A stretch of DNA of 64,000 nucleotides. It comes from Burkholderiales bacterium (GTDB taxonomy: Bacteria; Pseudomonadota; Gammaproteobacteria; Burkholderiales; Burkholderiaceae_C). The translations under genes and the position numbers were made by a program. Below are positions 63,234 through 64,000 of the stretch, piece by piece. Where the stretch lies: NCBI GenBank assembly GCA_016000195.1, contig JAECRO010000009.1:1-64000 (forward strand), read 5' to 3'. Numbering within the stretch: the stretch's first letter is position 1; each line of letters starts with the position of its first letter. The notes beneath the pieces are model-generated. The model saw only the letters and a list, made by a program, of their open reading frames with translations. It searched no databases and was not told where the DNA came from.

Positions 63234-64000
63234 TCAGCCGCGCGGATGATGCTCGGCATGAATCGACTTCAGGCGTTCGCGCGCCACATGGGTGTAGATC
63301 GTGGTGGTTGAAATATCGGCATGCCCGAGCAGCATCTGCACCGCCCGCAAGTCGGCGCCGTGGTTCAGCAAATGCGTGGCAAAGGCATGCCGCAGGGTGT
63401 GCGGCGACAGCGGCGAATGAATGCCCGCCAGCAGCGCATACTTCTTGACCAGCATCCAGAACATCACCCGGCTCATGCCATGGCCGTGGCTGGTGACAAA
63501 CAGGTCGTCGGTCTGCTGGCCGCCCAGGATGGCGGGCCGCGCCTCGGCGATGTAGCGCACGATCCATTCGCGCGCCACCTGGCCAAAAGGCACCAGCCGC
63601 TCGGCGCTGCCCTTGCCCATGACGCGCAGCACGCCTTCGTTCAGGCCGACATGAAAGGTCTTGAGCCCGACCAGCTCGCTCACGCGCAGGCCGCTGGCAT
63701 ACATCAGCTCCAGCATGGCCCGGTCGCGCAGGCCGAGCGGCGTGTCGTCATCCGGGGCCGCCAGCAAGGATTCGACCTGCGCCTCGGACATGACCTTGGG
63801 CACGCGCAAAGCCTGCCTGGCCGACTGGAGCTTGAGCGTCGGGTCGGCGGCAATCAGGTTTTCGCGCAGCGCCCAGCGAAAGTAGCGCTTGAACACGGTC
63901 AGGCAGCGGTTGGCCGAGGTGGCCTTGGTCACGGCATGCCGGAATGAAAAATAGGCTTTCAGGCTGTCCTCGTCGGTATCGTCGAGCTTGCGGTGCTGCT
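63234..64000 (-). CDS. xerD: tyrosine recombinase XerD (5' end outside window)
   Basis: Site-specific recombinase that resolves chromosome dimers at dif with XerC. About 255 codons are visible; reading continues past the window edge with QHRKLDDTDEDSLKAYFSF. The catalytic residues are all present: Arg in YASGLRVSELVGL, Lys region GVLRVMGKGSAERLVP, His and Arg in SPHTLRHAFATHLL, His in LLGHADISTTTIYTH with the nucleophilic Tyr. The protein ends HAEHHPRG, typical of XerD. Confidence 0.93.
   Translation of the reverse strand, partial: QHRKLDDTDEDSLKAYFSFRHAVTKATSANRCLTVFKRYFRWALRENLIAADPTLKLQSARQALRVPKVMSEAQVESLLAAPDDDTPLGLRDRAMLELMYASGLRVSELVGLKTFHVGLNEGVLRVMGKGSAERLVPFGQVAREWIVRYIAEARPAILGGQQTDDLFVTSHGHGMSRVMFWMLVKKYALLAGIHSPLSPHTLRHAFATHLLNHGADLRAVQMLLGHADISTTTIYTHVARERLKSIHAEHHPRG

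Overview
The window looks like chromosome of a high-GC betaproteobacterium of the Comamonadaceae, most likely Polaromonas or a close relative. The basis is the gene order (pyrG-kdsA-eno-ftsB; coaBC-2TM protein-dut; parE-lytic transglycosylase-parC), the protein style, and a short dispersed repeat (GCTAT...ATAGC core with a GCGC tail) of a kind I recall from that family. No database search was possible, so the genus is an inference.

Layout. 1-3.2 kb: acyl-CoA dehydrogenase (cut by the window edge), etfA and etfB, on the minus strand behind two operator-like palindromes. 3.2-6.4 kb: an MscS-type channel, an enoyl-CoA hydratase and a histone-deacetylase-like amidohydrolase. 6.4-11.5 kb, plus strand: a MoxR / DUF58 / TgpA-like transglutaminase cluster, then mltB. 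11.5-22.2 kb is the most accessory-looking part: a surface lipoprotein gene whose frame is broken exactly at a 12-base G tract, a YjbH-like outer-membrane protein, a 580-bp gene-free stretch holding a MITE-like inverted-repeat element, and a 2009-residue transglutaminase-like/DUF4011/helicase/nuclease/DUF3320 protein.

22.5-33.6 kb: a Tat-exported PhoD phosphatase; a circularly permuted ATP-grasp / alpha-E / transglutaminase operon; comEC; a RidA-family gene; and an unusual fusion of a peptidoglycan-amidase domain with a GHSAG alpha/beta-hydrolase. 33.7-39.4 kb: parE, a lytic transglycosylase and parC. 39.5-49 kb: MFS transporter, a 39-residue peptide, methyltransferase, dapA-bamC-metallo-hydrolase, small lipoproteins, a ribosomal-oxygenase-type cupin and an SlyD-like isomerase. 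48.3-54.8 kb: dut, a membrane protein, coaBC, pyrG, kdsA, eno and ftsB.

54.9-56.5 kb is an intact IS3-family element with a 3-bp target duplication. It splits a small gene that can be rebuilt exactly by removing it. 57-64 kb: exported DUF2252 protein, hslO, gamma-carbonic anhydrase, ferritin-like DUF455 protein, a small coiled-coil gene, cfa and xerD (cut by the window edge).

Most notable observations: (1) a ~115-nt leader with a conserved hairpin and ribosome-binding site lies directly upstream of two unrelated genes 24 kb apart; (2) the G-tract-controlled lipoprotein; (3) the amidase-hydrolase fusion; (4) the giant helicase-nuclease next to a MITE-like element; (5) about ten copies of a dispersed repeat, half of them inside conserved genes without apparent change in protein length.
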